From NCBI GenBank assembly GCA_027924585.1, contig BSBM01001448.1, positions 1,550,001-1,614,000 of the forward strand: a stretch of DNA of 64,000 nucleotides, in the 5' to 3' direction. Position numbers and translations under genes: made by a program. This document shows, in pieces, positions 35,201-44,953 of this stretch. The notes below the pieces were generated by a model. The model saw only the letters and a program-made list of their open reading frames with translations. It was not told where the DNA came from and made no database searches. The first letter of the stretch is position 1. The number at the start of each line of letters is the position of its first letter. Source of the DNA: Larix kaempferi. Its lineage: Eukaryota > Streptophyta > Pinopsida > Pinales > Pinaceae.

Positions 35201-36293
35201 CCTTAAGCAAGCTCCTAGAGCTTGGTATGCCAAAATGGATAACTTTCTCCTTGACACTGGTTTTTCTAGATGCCATTCTGACCCCAATGTCTATACCAAG
35301 AAAGTAGGAAACCATCTCATCATACTTGTTCTATATGTTGATGACCTTATTCTTACTGGTAGTGACCCTAAGCTTATAACCCATGTGAAATCCAGTCTTA
35401 AACAAACTTTTGAAATGTCAGACTTAGGACATTTGCATTATTTTCTTGGTCTCCAAGTTCTGCAAACCAAAGAAGGAATCTTTCTTTCTCAGTCTAAGTA
35501 TGCTTGTGACCTTCTTCGTCGTTTTCACATGGAAGATTGTACACCAGCCCCTTCTCCCTTCCAGTCTGGAGTCAAACTTTCTGCCACTTGTACTTCACCT
35601 GAAGTCGATGCCACCTTGTATCGTCAGCTTGTTGGTTGTCTCTTATACTTGACTCATTCCCGTCCTGACCTTTCCTTTGCCGTTGGTAGAGTTGCCCGTT
35701 ATATGCAGACACCTCATGAAAGTCACTGGAAAGCAGCTAAAAGAATACTTCGATATATTCGAGGTACAGTTCAGTTTGGGATTCATTACAGTACCGGGGG
35801 GAAACCTTTGTTGGTTGGTTTCACTGATTCAGATTGGGCCGGCGATCCTGATGATCGAAAGTCTACTGCAGGTTATGTTTTCAGTCTGGGCTCTGGACCT
35901 ATTACTTGGGCTTGTAAGAAACAACAAGCTCTTGCTCTTTCTTCAGCAGAGGCAGAATATCGAGCAGCAGTTAATGCCAGTCAGGAAGCTTTATGGCTTC
36001 GACAGATCCTTTCAGAGTTTGGATTCGAGCAGCAGCAGCCTACTCCACTTTGGTGCGACAATCAAAGTGCCATCAAGCTTGCCAAAGATCCAGTTCTACA
36101 TCAACGCAGCAAACACATTGAGCTACACATGCACTTCATCAGAAATCTTGTTCATGATCGTGTTCTTGAAGTGCTCTTTTGCCCTACAGATGATCAAGTT
36201 GCAGACATCTTCACCAAGTCTCTTACAGAAGCGAAGTTTTCTAAACTTCGATCTATGTTAGGAGTTCAGGAACTTGTCATTAAGGGGGGATAG
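32214..36293 (+). CDS. Copia Gag-Pol polyprotein, intact
   Basis: One frame of 1,359 codons gives all proteins needed for transposition. Gag (UBN2-like) fills about residues 1-250, and the zinc knuckle CNYCGKDNHDESKC has C259, C262, H267 and C272. The protease site is D324-S-G. The pre-integrase zinc region runs from HERFGHLNYRSL (about 457) to CSGCVLGKHH. Integrase has D521, D584 and E620, an exact D,D(35)E spacing. A serine-rich linker with a doubled 12-residue unit (ACEPNSASVPSL/ACEPDSAFVPSS) sits near 743-767. RT runs from about 860 and has YVDD at 1041-1044. RNase H has D1205, E1248 and D1282. Every catalytic residue I checked is present and there is no frameshift. The ATG at 32214 opens the Gag homology. 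Domain order PR-IN-RT-RH is diagnostic of Ty1/copia. Confidence 0.98.
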   Translation: MATSCDILLNSSNYFSWKSRMEDVLRSRGLFRITTGKEKEPTDDDKKIKWANRCDEARGLIGMSISTDLRFHISGIDEPNTAWDKLETVFGKHNEIRGHQLENELISLNPSDFSCIQDYLSKYKTLKLLCAECKIEREDKQCIYHILSKLGPAYSVFVSTFYSMKASLNAASYQEPSLESFCDSLIREQDKLIHLGIINNADTSGKALLSQQKEKSKPPKKQNFRNNKSNKGPKPSQSAPSLKNDKGSKQKGKKTERHCNYCGKDNHDESKCFKKMAALEAAMKKHHISLDSPSESTSHGHALCASGYSYNASSSSTSNEWLIDSGASYHMAKDQAIFSTMHECNTKQIFVGDDRSLSVVGAGTVPVDNGHFSDVLCVPRISCNLLSVYQITHSGEGKTVTFTPHQVVIKDFKDPQQVLATGIVDDITRLYKFNNFGSSPFPSVFVAHSDNLSKLWHERFGHLNYRSLQQLCKENMVTGLPMVSCRDGVCSGCVLGKHHRDSFDKRASWHASVPLELVHSDLCGPLPSASFSGFKYFLTFIDDYTRRTWVYFLKLKSEVFNMFLAYKALVEKQSGHQIIKLRSDNGGEYVNKQFTTFCTEQGIQQQHTVPYTPQQNGVAERKNRTLKEMANCMIQSKGLSLQFWAEAINCANYIVNRTPTKALQGITPEEAWSKIKPDVSHFRVFGSEAWAHIPDEKRKALQPKSEKCIFVGYSEDVKGYRLLQPPSHAIIIRRDVKFDENILACEPNSASVPSLACEPDSAFVPSSSSSNFLDRFPTPVSDDDSEDENPPPPAHVPPVAPAQVLPRWVRSTCEAAGDLAGDPRDQRRTRSQFQRASSLLAQVSENHDPETFAEASGNPDWDAAMDEEYRSLMANDTWDLVPLPKGRKLVRCKWVYRTKYASDGSVERLKARLVAKGFSQVEGIDYNETFAPVAKMNSIRLVLSLAALHNWEVHQMDVKSAFLHGDLQEEIYMEQPPGYVQNNSSLVCRLKKSLYGLKQAPRAWYAKMDNFLLDTGFSRCHSDPNVYTKKVGNHLIILVLYVDDLILTGSDPKLITHVKSSLKQTFEMSDLGHLHYFLGLQVLQTKEGIFLSQSKYACDLLRRFHMEDCTPAPSPFQSGVKLSATCTSPEVDATLYRQLVGCLLYLTHSRPDLSFAVGRVARYMQTPHESHWKAAKRILRYIRGTVQFGIHYSTGGKPLLVGFTDSDWAGDPDDRKSTAGYVFSLGSGPITWACKKQQALALSSAEAEYRAAVNASQEALWLRQILSEFGFEQQQPTPLWCDNQSAIKLAKDPVLHQRSKHIELHMHFIRNLVHDRVLEVLFCPTDDQVADIFTKSLTEAKFSKLRSMLGVQELVIKGG
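34441..34512 (+). repeat. 36-bp in-frame duplication in the IN-RT linker
   Basis: Two 36-bp units (starting 34441 and 34477) encode near-identical 12-residue segments in the disordered linker between integrase and RT. The length keeps the frame, so the duplication is tolerated. Confidence 0.85.
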
Positions 36294-36375
36294 GCTCTAA
36301 TGCCTCCTTCCTTCTCCTAATAGTGTCACTTTTGTAAATCCTTCAATCCTATCCCAAGTTGTTCTTAAGGGGGGA
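36280..36375 (+). promoter_or_regulatory. Two polypurine tracts before the copia 3' LTR
   Basis: TTAAGGGGGGAT occurs twice: at 36281-36292, overlapping the end of the Gag-Pol frame, and at 36365-36375, abutting the LTR start at 36376. The second is in the position of the active tract. The first is an apparent duplicate 84 bases upstream that overlaps the stop codon. Confidence 0.85.
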
Positions 36376-36833
36376 TGTTAGGATATTTAGACACTTAGGA
36401 GTTAGTTAAGATCAACTTGTGTAATATATCCGTTAGGGATAGTGTGTTTCTTTAGTATGCATTAGTATGCATTTGTAAATACTTAATCCGACGGTCACGA
36501 TATGTTTCCGACATAGAGTGATCCGACGGCTCAACTTCTCTTAGATCAAACCTAACCTTGATCCGTGGCTTAACACCCGATTGGTCCATGATCTCTATTT
36601 AAAGAGCATGGAGGGTCATTGTTTAGTTGATCGATTATGAGAAGCTCATTTGTAACTTTCTTTCTTTGCATAATAAATTGTCCCGTAGAAGCTATTTGGC
36701 CGGGGCCGTGGAGTGTTTCCCTCAAGAGGGTTTAAACCACGTCAAAACATCGGTGTGTTGATCTGTGATCTGTTTGTGTGAAGTGGTTGCTCTTGGTGTT
36801 CGGTCCTTTGGTAGTACCCTGTGTACCCGAACA
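36376..36833 (+). repeat. 3' LTR of the intact copia element
   Basis: This 458-bp copy shows no difference from 30592-31049 in my base-by-base reading. It is followed by the target duplication ATTCC. Confidence 0.97.
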
Positions 36834-38583
36834 ATTCCTTGGCAGAAAGTACTAGATCCATTCACTTTTTAGCAATAGAGCAATTCTATTGCCTACTTCG
36901 AGGCTCCCTGGGCTTCTAGCATATGCCAACAATAATGGGTGAGGATTAGTAGTGTTTAGGAAAGAGATATACCAGTCATGTAACTCATAAAATATCCTGG
37001 AATAAATACTGGGTGAACTTGGGAGAGTTTGGAGTAATTTGGGGGTTAATTGCACACGGTGGATTGTTGAGTTAGTTAAGTTTCTGGCTTTCCCAAATCG
37101 ATTTAAATGCAACCAAATTATTAATACAAGGGATGGTATGTAAATTATATTTAAATATGAACCTTATACAACAAGAATGGAGTTAAATTGATACTCATAA
37201 TGGATTCAACAATTAATTTGGTAAAACTAGTCTAGAATAAGCACCCAACTAGCTAGTCTTGCACTTTAACTCATCAAACTGCTTCAAAAATTCATACTTT
37301 GTTCTAATATTAAATAAGACTTTGATATATGATATTAAATAGAAATAAGTCGATATATGACTTCATAATACTTCTTTTTTCATTAAATGTTTGTCTTCCA
37401 AAGTACAATGCCTCACAAGCTAGATTTTGCATTACAATAGTGGGAGAATGAACGTCAATATCAGTCCATCTATAGGTTATATGTCTGATATTTATGCACT
37501 CTGAGCTGTTGGTATTCACTACAGCGCAATCATCAAACTATTTATCTCCTCAAGGGGAATCACCCCCAAATCTAGCTAAGGGAGATGTAGAAGTAGAAGA
37601 AGAGTGGAGATCAGGTTTGATATTGATCTCTGGACATCAAAAACCTATGATATTTGCAAATATCAATTCAATGAATTCACTGGAGGTCCTAGGCGCATTC
37701 CTCCATAACTGTCTTCATCTTCCAGTGTTCCTCCACCAAATATAGTTGCAAATCTTCTGTACTAGTGATCTGCTCTTCAAACTGACTATGTATCTTCAAT
37801 GCTGGACTGTTATGAATGTTATTGGCTGTAATAACATATTCTGGACCTGAATATCACTCACTGAAACTCAAGGGGCCTTGGAGCACATCACCCAAGAAGA
37901 ACTGTTGAGGCACATCACTCAACTAGAGAGGCCCATAGCTCTCAATGCAAAAGTACAAATGACAAAAGTTCTTCAATGGAGTTGAGAACATTCTTAAATA
38001 TATGAATTGACTTGTTTACCAAAAAAATCCACACGTGTTGATGAGGGAGGGTGCATTCCTTAAGAGGAATAGAAACTCTTTGCTTTCCAAACTTTCTTTC
38101 ATTCACCTCCTTCACTAAATTTTGGCAAGTGCACCTTAGGTAGCTTTTCTAGGTTTTTCTATTTTCCTTCTTACTGCTTTTCTTAACCTTTCCACTTTAT
38201 TTACTTTCCTCTTTTCTGCTTTTGCCAATTTTTCTGTTTGCTTTTGTCATTTTCTAATTTGTTTTCCTTGACTTCTTTCCTCCTTTCGATTCCTTGCTTT
38301 TCCTGAGATTTGCCACTAAGGAAAAAGTGGTCCACATGACCAATTCGACCTCCTTGCCTAATCATCACCACTTGCCACATTTTATTAGCAATAAACATTT
38401 AATAAAAATATTACAACTTAGAATTAAATCTAACTTCAACATTTAATTAATTAATTAACTCTTATGGTATAATTGCCTCAAAAATACCCCCACAATTAAA
38501 TTTTCATTTAATTAATCACTTAGACCCCCTAGGGATGGAAGGATCCAAGTAGTGACCAAGGCCACTAGGGAGGGGACATGACA

Positions 38584-38800
38584 GGCCTTCGATCCACAAT
38601 CTATAATCTACCTTGCCGCAATCCACAATCAGAATTCGAAAGTTGGATTGCCAATTTACCTTTTTGAATAAATCGTGCTCCCGACTTCCGTAATCCGCAA
38701 TGCAGAAATTGAAAGCCGGAAGTCAACTTCACGACCTCAAAAATTAGTTGTCTGAATTCCGCAATCCACAATCCGAATGCGGAAATCAGAATTTGGAACC
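38584..38800. repeat. Left part of the CCGCAATCC tandem array
   Basis: Diverged units of roughly 65-80 bp contain CCGCAATCC(A/G)CAAT...GCGGAA followed by a short spacer. This part is the left flank of the giant gypsy element: GAACC at 38796-38800 is its target duplication. The array resumes at 56623 on the far side. Confidence 0.78.
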
Positions 38801-39929
38801 TGTTGATGCCCCAAATATCGTAGCATCAATCAACAAGGGATTCTCCCTGGTAAGCAAGCCCAATTAGATCGCTCACCATTTGGTGTGGGGAAACCATATG
38901 GTTAACGGTCCAGCTACCCTGTAAGATTTAAAGATTTTTGTTCTTTGCACTGGTTGCAGCTTGATCCACCGTTTATGTATTTTAATTTTAAAGATGATAT
39001 CCACGTTCTCTAAACTAAATTCAAGTAATTAAGCAAATCTAATCTAAAACTGTTTAAGCAAATCTAATCTATCCTTGCAAGGAGCAAACTGTAAATTTGA
39101 GTAATAAACTCAAAGAAACATCCAAAGAGCCCATAGATAGATATTTAATCATAAATATGTATTTCCAGTAGAAGATGAAAGATATCAAAGATAGCTTTTA
39201 TTAATTAACACACTCCATTACTCATTTGAGATAAACATCTTTGCACAGAAAATTATGAGAAAATTCATTACAAAGAAACAATTCATAACAACAAGGAATG
39301 ATCTCACAATAATGTATAAATGACACAGGAGTAATCCAGCAAACATTCAACACATCCTTTAGGAAAAAACGCAGTCTCCCAGGCTTTCTTTAGGCAAAAA
39401 TCAAATTTCTTATATATGCACCAAATCAGTTCACGTACAAGACAAAAATGTCCTTTCATCTGCAAAAAGTCATATGTATCATTCTCTATCCTTCTTAACT
39501 TTACAAAATGATCCAAGAGCTGCAACATGTCACCATCCCAAAGAATCTTTTAATTTTTCTTTTAATACCCTTTACAAAATTGGAATAATCCCTAACTATT
39601 TTTTACAAAAGAGACAAAATCCAACTGTCCTTTATCTCTACGACTGAACAACAAAAAGAAAAAATTCCTAGAATATCACTAGACATCTACGACTGCCAAG
39701 TCATCTCCCAGATGGTGCTCCTCCCTCTGCTGGTGCTTTTGTCCCAGATGGTGCTCTTGCCTCTGCTAACGCTTTTTCAACAACTGGCTTATCTGCTTCT
39801 GCTATATAACTCACCCAAATGCTTGTTTATCGTATAACGGTGTTGGCAGGTGAAAGGAGAATGAACTTTCAGGAAATCACATGCTTGGCTAGATCTGCTT
39901 CATTGTCCCGTACTTCTGCTGCTGATGTC

Positions 39930-42272
39930 TGGAGAATCTATTGAAACAGGTGAGCATGTATGGAGGGTTGCATGATGCACTAGTGAAGATCATCCACTGT
40001 CAACACATCTATCTTCCTCACCCTTCAATTCAGAAAAGCACTGCACTTTGCTGGGAAAGTCTTCAAGAGTCTGGGGTATCGCCATTTTGCACCTTCCATG
40101 AACCTCCTGTATCCTCTGATAAATACTGTTGCATCTTCCAATAGTTGCTTAGATCACAGAGCTTAATTTCACACCATAGTTCTTACAGAAATCCATGAAG
40201 CCTATATCTTCTTTAAACTTGGCCACGGATTTGAGCGGGAGGTGTTTGGAAAAAATTGACTTCCCCTCTCTCCATTCAATATGATTTTCAATATATTCTT
40301 TTACCCGCACATATTTCTTCTTGAGCCTAATGGATTCGTATTTAATTTCCTTCATCCCGTAAACCATAGTTTTCAACTTGCAAATTTCTTGAGTAAGAAG
40401 TTCTCGTGACTCGTGCATCTGCTTCAGTATGTCACAGGATTGCTAATGAAAGGGGCTTAAATCAACTATCTTGATGCTTGCTTGTTCTAGCTTCTCGGCC
40501 ATCAGTTCTTTCTCTTCTTCCAATTGAATGATTATGGCTTCAAAATCATTTTTTTATCCTTCTACTATCATCATCTGGACTACCAAGTTTTCATTTTCTT
40601 CTTTTAGGTGCTGATACTAATCCGACAATTCTTTCTGATCTGACAATAGGCGATTATATTTCTTCACCACTAAGCCCCTATAAGCCTGCTCATTTACCAC
40701 AGTGAGTTGTAACATGCGAGCCCTTTTCTTTCTTGCATCCAACTCATTTACTATCTTATGTACATTGTCTTCGCTTTCCTTGGAGGAAGCTACAGTAGCA
40801 GATTCCATAGCCACTAGAGCATTCTGTGTGCCCTCCATGACAGTGGTTTCTCGCTTGGTAATGATGTCTGTGTGGAAAGGCTTCTTCAATCTTGTCTCTA
40901 TCTTTCATACAATGGACTTCCTTTTCTTGTCAAAAAAAAATTTGTCCCAATGGGTTACAGCATGATTCTTTGATGGAGTGAAAGGGATGAGTGGAAGATC
41001 TTCTATAGGGATGTCATCTTCCGCAGGCGGGGTCTGAACCATTTGGGATGAGTCTATGTCCATGTCTTGCGTGTTCGAGCCCTCAGCTTGTGCATCCTTC
41101 TTGGCCCTATTTTCCTCTTCAGCCTTCATTTCTCTCTCTTCTTCTTCGTCCTTCAGCTGTTTTTCAACTGCTTCTCTTTCCTCTTTAAATAATTGTCTCA
41201 CTGCCTCTTTATGAACGACAAAATCAATAACATACCCTGAGAGGAGAAGTGGTGGCTTGGAACCTCCATACATTCTTATGTACGTTCCTTCTTCTAACAG
41301 ATAAAAATCCCCATACTTTTCCATGACTACCATGGCATTCTCGAATAGACAACTGGGTTCTTCATTGAACATTAGTTTATATAGTGGTATGATTAATTCT
41401 TCATAGATGATCTTGTAATTCCTCTTGTAATTCTGAGCCCACATGATCTTGTAACCAATATAAACAGTGGTGTCAGCCTTGTTCCAAATGCATCCTAACC
41501 TTGGGAACAAATGCCTCGCTAGAATACAATCCATAAGGTATGATGACATGTAGAACTTTGATTTTCCCCGGGACAGTCCTTCCTTAGAAGCAACTATGGC
41601 TGACGATATATTATCGGAACAAGATGTCTGCCCAATTGAACACCATTCCTTTGAATGCTACATAGTGAATTAGAGGGATCCAGTGCAGCTGATAAGTGGT
41701 TCGATCAGCCCTGCCAAAAATTCTGCTTAGCATGAGGGCAATAATTCTGAAAGGAGGCCTGAGTGCCTGAACTTCATAATCATCACTCTCCTTAACCCTC
41801 AGCTGCCTACCTTGAATCAACAATTTTTTGGCCATTTCTACATAATCCATGTTAATACCTTCTAACCATGAGTCGTTCAACAGCTCTTGAGTGTGGGGTA
41901 GCTTGTGAGTTGCCGAAATATGGGCTGGGTGGAACGAGGTGAATGCCTCTCCTTTGTTGTTAGATAAAACTCTTGATTCAGTGCCTGCATTTGCTAGAAT
42001 CCACCCGATAACTTCTACGCAGGGAAAGAGTTCTGGGCGCGTTGCTACTTTAGTGATGCTAGAGCTTCTAATGTTCTGGTACAAGTACATCTCTTCCAGG
42101 ACTGACTCGGGAATTTCCTAGTCTCTGATCATGTGATGTAAATCTCCCACGTAAATTCAAGCACAATGCCCATAACTGGTTTGGTGTCTTCATACAACAT
42201 CTCAATTCTTGCTTCAATGCCACTTGACTCTAGTTCAACCATCTTTGCCTTCCTCTTTCCACCTTGTGGCAT
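39930..42272 (-). pseudogene. LTR-encoded coiled-coil protein, 3' LTR copy
   Basis: The start is the ATG at 42272 (MPQGGKRKAKMVELESSG), 12 bases after a predicted splice acceptor. Pieces follow in order: a frame break near 42130; 42090-41611 (RPELFPCVEVIGWILAN, LLNDSWLEGINMDYVEMAKK, YQLHWIPLIHYVAFKGMVF); 41549-40905 (SSYLMDCILARHLFPRLG, EKYGDFYLLEEGTYIRMYG), running into an acidic E/K-rich helix and ITPSKNHAVTHWDKF-type residues; then coiled-coil pieces at 40889-40617 and 40418-40149. About 520 bp present in the other LTR copy is missing after DFVVHKEAVRQLF. No membrane segment, signal peptide or enzyme motif is visible. The N-terminal half has the look of the 'plant transposon protein' domains found near gypsy elements; that comparison is from memory and uncertain. 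Confidence 0.72.
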
Positions 42273-42283
42273 CATGGTTGAAC

Positions 42284-42848
42284 CTACCCAAAAAACATGC
42301 ATGAGTAGATAAATGATAAAACGAGCATGCAAACAAAGCATTGAAATGAAAATTCATCACCACAACAAGCATATCCGGAATCGAGAAAGTACTATCAAAT
42401 ACCTTTGAAAGTGATGTTACGCTTAAAAAGTATAAGTAGCAAATTAAACGAAAACACGATGAGCAACGTTACTATCCTATTAAAATAACCAGTGAAAACA
42501 AGCTTTGTCTAACATCGTTAAAGTGAAACTTATGATGCTAAGGCTCGACCTTCTAACCAAAGTTCTGGGATGCTAACGACAGGACGCAGGTGAGAGCAAT
42601 CAAAAGGTTGTGTTCAGGTGCTAATAACTACGTTGGCTTAGGATGTTATAATCTTAGACCGGGAAAACGGATAGGGTAGTGAAAAGGGTCCAGTCGGGTT
42701 GCTTAAACAGCTTTAGGAATGACCAAATGAGTACATAAAAACTTCAACATGGACGAGGGTGGCTACGGCAAGGGACAACTAAAACGGTATTAACCAAAAA
42801 TCTTTGGCTACCAAAAACAAAACCGAAAAGCTTGGTGGATCTACTTAC
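42284..42848 (-). other. Predicted 5'-UTR intron of the LTR gene, 3' LTR copy
   Basis: On the minus strand a consensus donor, CTAG|GTAAGTAG, starts at 42848 and a pyrimidine-rich acceptor, TTTTTTGGGTAG|GTTC, ends at 42284, only 12 bases before the ATG. Both sites recur in the other LTR copy. The interval contains many stops. It lies between the LTR TATA box and the coding start, as a leader intron would. Confidence 0.6.
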
Positions 42849-42988
42849 CTAGTAGCAAACGATTGGGCCAGATGAAGCTGACTAAATGTAGACCTAGATG
42901 TTCTCGAATGGCTAGCACAACTTCGAATGGGGTTTCCGGAAAGCTTAATGATAATAAAAAAACAATAAAACCACCCAAAACCCCACTT

Positions 42989-43000
42989 TCTATATATAGA
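42989..43000 (-). promoter_or_regulatory. TATA box in the 3' LTR of the giant element
   Basis: TCTATATATAGA is a perfect palindromic TATA motif, conserved with 55757-55768. In element orientation it is about 140 bases before the predicted splice donor and about 870 bases into the LTR, so the LTR gene falls in the transcribed R-U5 part. Confidence 0.7.
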
Positions 43001-43873
43001 AATTTGGCACGTGTGGGAAATTAATTAGGTTGGTGGGGCATTAAAAATGCCGCTATGGCGACGTGATCGATGTCCTTTCGGCGTTGTTTCGGTATTAATT
43101 GTGAGCCGTCAAACAGAATCTTTCAGCTAGTTGGAGCGACAGTTTCGACGGCATTGGCTAAGTTCTTCCGCAACGGGCCAAAAAAATTTGGCGAGTTGGG
43201 TGTTAGCTCAAAACCGGGTGCCTTCTATCTCGTTTCGTTAACTCTCACTGAGTTTCGTCACTTGCCTTTACATCACTTCTTACCGGAAAGACTCAGGGTT
43301 CAGAGGTGACATTTTCGCCGAGACAAGTTGAGTTCCGCCGAAAAAACTTCAAGAAAAGCGCTTAAGTTTGACGAAGCGCTTAACCGATTCGCATCACATC
43401 TACGAGTTACATCGGTGTAACTTGGTGTGTTTTGCCGCAACGTAAATCTTAGAAACAGACAAGGCAAAGGCCACGTTTCGGATGATCAGGGTGAGTTGGA
43501 GCGACCGTTGTGGCGGAACTGAGCAAGTTCATCTGAAACAGAACGACTTTAAAACTTAACCAAAATGCTCACTTGTTGCGGCGGAACTTGGTGAGTTGCG
43601 CCGAAACGGGGAAAGCTCAAAAAAACTTAACAAAAAGGTTCGAACGTTGCAGCCCGACTCAACGAGTTTTGTTTCTGTTTCAGCTATGAAAGCTGAGTTT
43701 TACTTAGAAGAAAAAGGAAAAAAAACATGCTTAAGGCCTTGCTTTCTCCAGGAAACTAAGTATAAAAAAACCTTTCAGGAGGGGACTTGACTTCTTAATC
43801 AAAATTTTCTAAAAGCAAGAAGGAGGGGCCCCAATATTTACAAAATTTTGGGGGGGATGTTGCAGCAACAACA

Positions 43874-44953
43874 ATTGGTGATTCCCCGGTGAACAAAAAT
43901 CTCTGAAACAAGCTCTCCATAGGGGAAAAAATACTTACAAACTGCTGATTTATATGGGTAACAAAATGTCCTCATAGTTCATCTTCTGTGAATGGAGTGA
44001 TTACTCTCATCATCATGGTCATTTTGGGAGAAGGCAACTTAGAATCATACTTCCTTACAACTCTCTCGAGGCTAGAGTATGGAGTTCATTTTGAAACTTT
44101 GTCTTTTAGATCTCAACTAATAGAAGACTCCAAAGTATCGTAACAATATCTTATAGACATATTTGTTTGTTCTTCATTCCCATGCTTTTTGCATCCTTTT
44201 GGATGTTTCTTAATTGATGACTTTTTCCATTTGAGCCTTCCAGAAATGAATTTCTTCAACTTCCATATTTGATTTAGGTTCTTCAATCCATAATGTCCTT
44301 CTGTGTGAGCGAGAGATTCATTTGATTATCATGCTTCACGGACGGAGAAGAATCTTGCTGGGATGATTTATTTGAACAACTTCCTTAGTTGAATGCATTT
44401 TTCTTTTCTCTTGCGTGCTTTACTTGAGGCGAGAATTTATGGAAATCAGACTCTTTAACATAAGCTCTTTTCGCTTTTATTTGCAGCATGGGATCATTTT
44501 AAATACCATACGTCTGTGAGACATGCTTCCTCTCCATGGGTCTATCATAGTGAACTCCTAGAGATAGGTATTAATGTTAGAGTGGATGGAGCCCCAAGAT
44601 ATTAAGAAGGAAATGCTAAATCTTAGTTATTAAAATAGGGTTATTTTGACCAATCAGAAAAAGGATCTCTTCATTCCTGGAAACCCAACAGTGAAAACAA
44701 AGTCACAAAAACATTTCTTTGTAAGTAGGTTTATGCCTTACAAGATTTAGAGTCTTGTTCGAAGCTCTACCCTACCTCTAAGACAAAAGTTGGGCTATGC
44801 TTTATTAAAGAAAGAATAAAGAAAAAACTTGAGCTAGAGCAAGGTGGAAAACAAACCAATCTAACTAAAGAAAATAATAGAAAATAAAAACAAAAACAAA
44901 CAAATAAGAAAAGAAACAAGAGTGCTTATTTATGTACAAAAACCCTCATAGGA
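43874..44953. other. Untranslated DNA between pol and the 3' LTR
   Basis: About 1.1 kb with no coding frame supported on either strand. In element orientation it follows the pol stop. A purine-rich polypurine tract next to the LTR is not obvious; the best candidate on the minus strand is ACCGGGGAATCACC near 43876-43892. Confidence 0.55.

Larger units (their letters stand above)
30592..36833 (+). mobile_element. Complete Ty1/copia retrotransposon, intact and recently inserted
   Basis: This 6,242-bp element has 458-bp LTRs in which I see no difference, a perfect ATTCC duplication (30587-30591 and 36834-36838), an iMet primer site, a 1.15-kb leader, one uninterrupted Gag-Pol frame, and two polypurine tracts. 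It sits within the LTR of a decayed gypsy element. Matching LTRs and an intact frame indicate a very recent insertion that may still be able to move. Autonomy is inferred from completeness, not shown. Confidence 0.97.
27192..38583 (-). mobile_element. Ty3/gypsy element, 3'-truncated, minus strand, with nested copia
   Basis: Reading leftward from 38583: a 5' LTR (about 2.07 kb once the nested copia element at 30592-36833 is removed), a primer site at 30256-30267, Gag, zinc knuckle, protease and RT. The reading then stops inside the RT-RNase H region near 27230. RNase H core, integrase and 3' LTR are missing, so the 3' half was lost. Each key motif examined (zinc knuckle, protease, RT box) carries a damaging change. 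Confidence 0.85.
30270..38583 (-). repeat. 5' LTR of the gypsy element, split by the copia insertion
   Basis: On the plus strand it begins TGTCATGTTCTC and ends GGGGACATGACA, giving inverted ends TGTCATGT/ACATGACA. Removing the copia element (30592-36833) and one ATTCC copy leaves about 2.07 kb. The right part, 36839-38583, has no coding frame; it holds AT-rich DNA, a TC-rich stretch near 38150-38300 and an ATTAATTAATTAA run near 38440. No second copy of this LTR lies in the window. Confidence 0.82.
38801..43873 (-). repeat. 3' LTR of the giant gypsy element
   Basis: 5,073 bp, reading TGTTGATGCCCC to GCAGCAACAACA on the plus strand. It is collinear with 51029-56622 but lacks about 520 bp within the LTR gene (junction near 41180-41195). 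In element orientation the order is: U3 of about 870 bp, TATA at 42989-43000, predicted intron 42848-42284, coding sequence from 42272, then about 1.2 kb of untranslated DNA. Confidence 0.94.
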
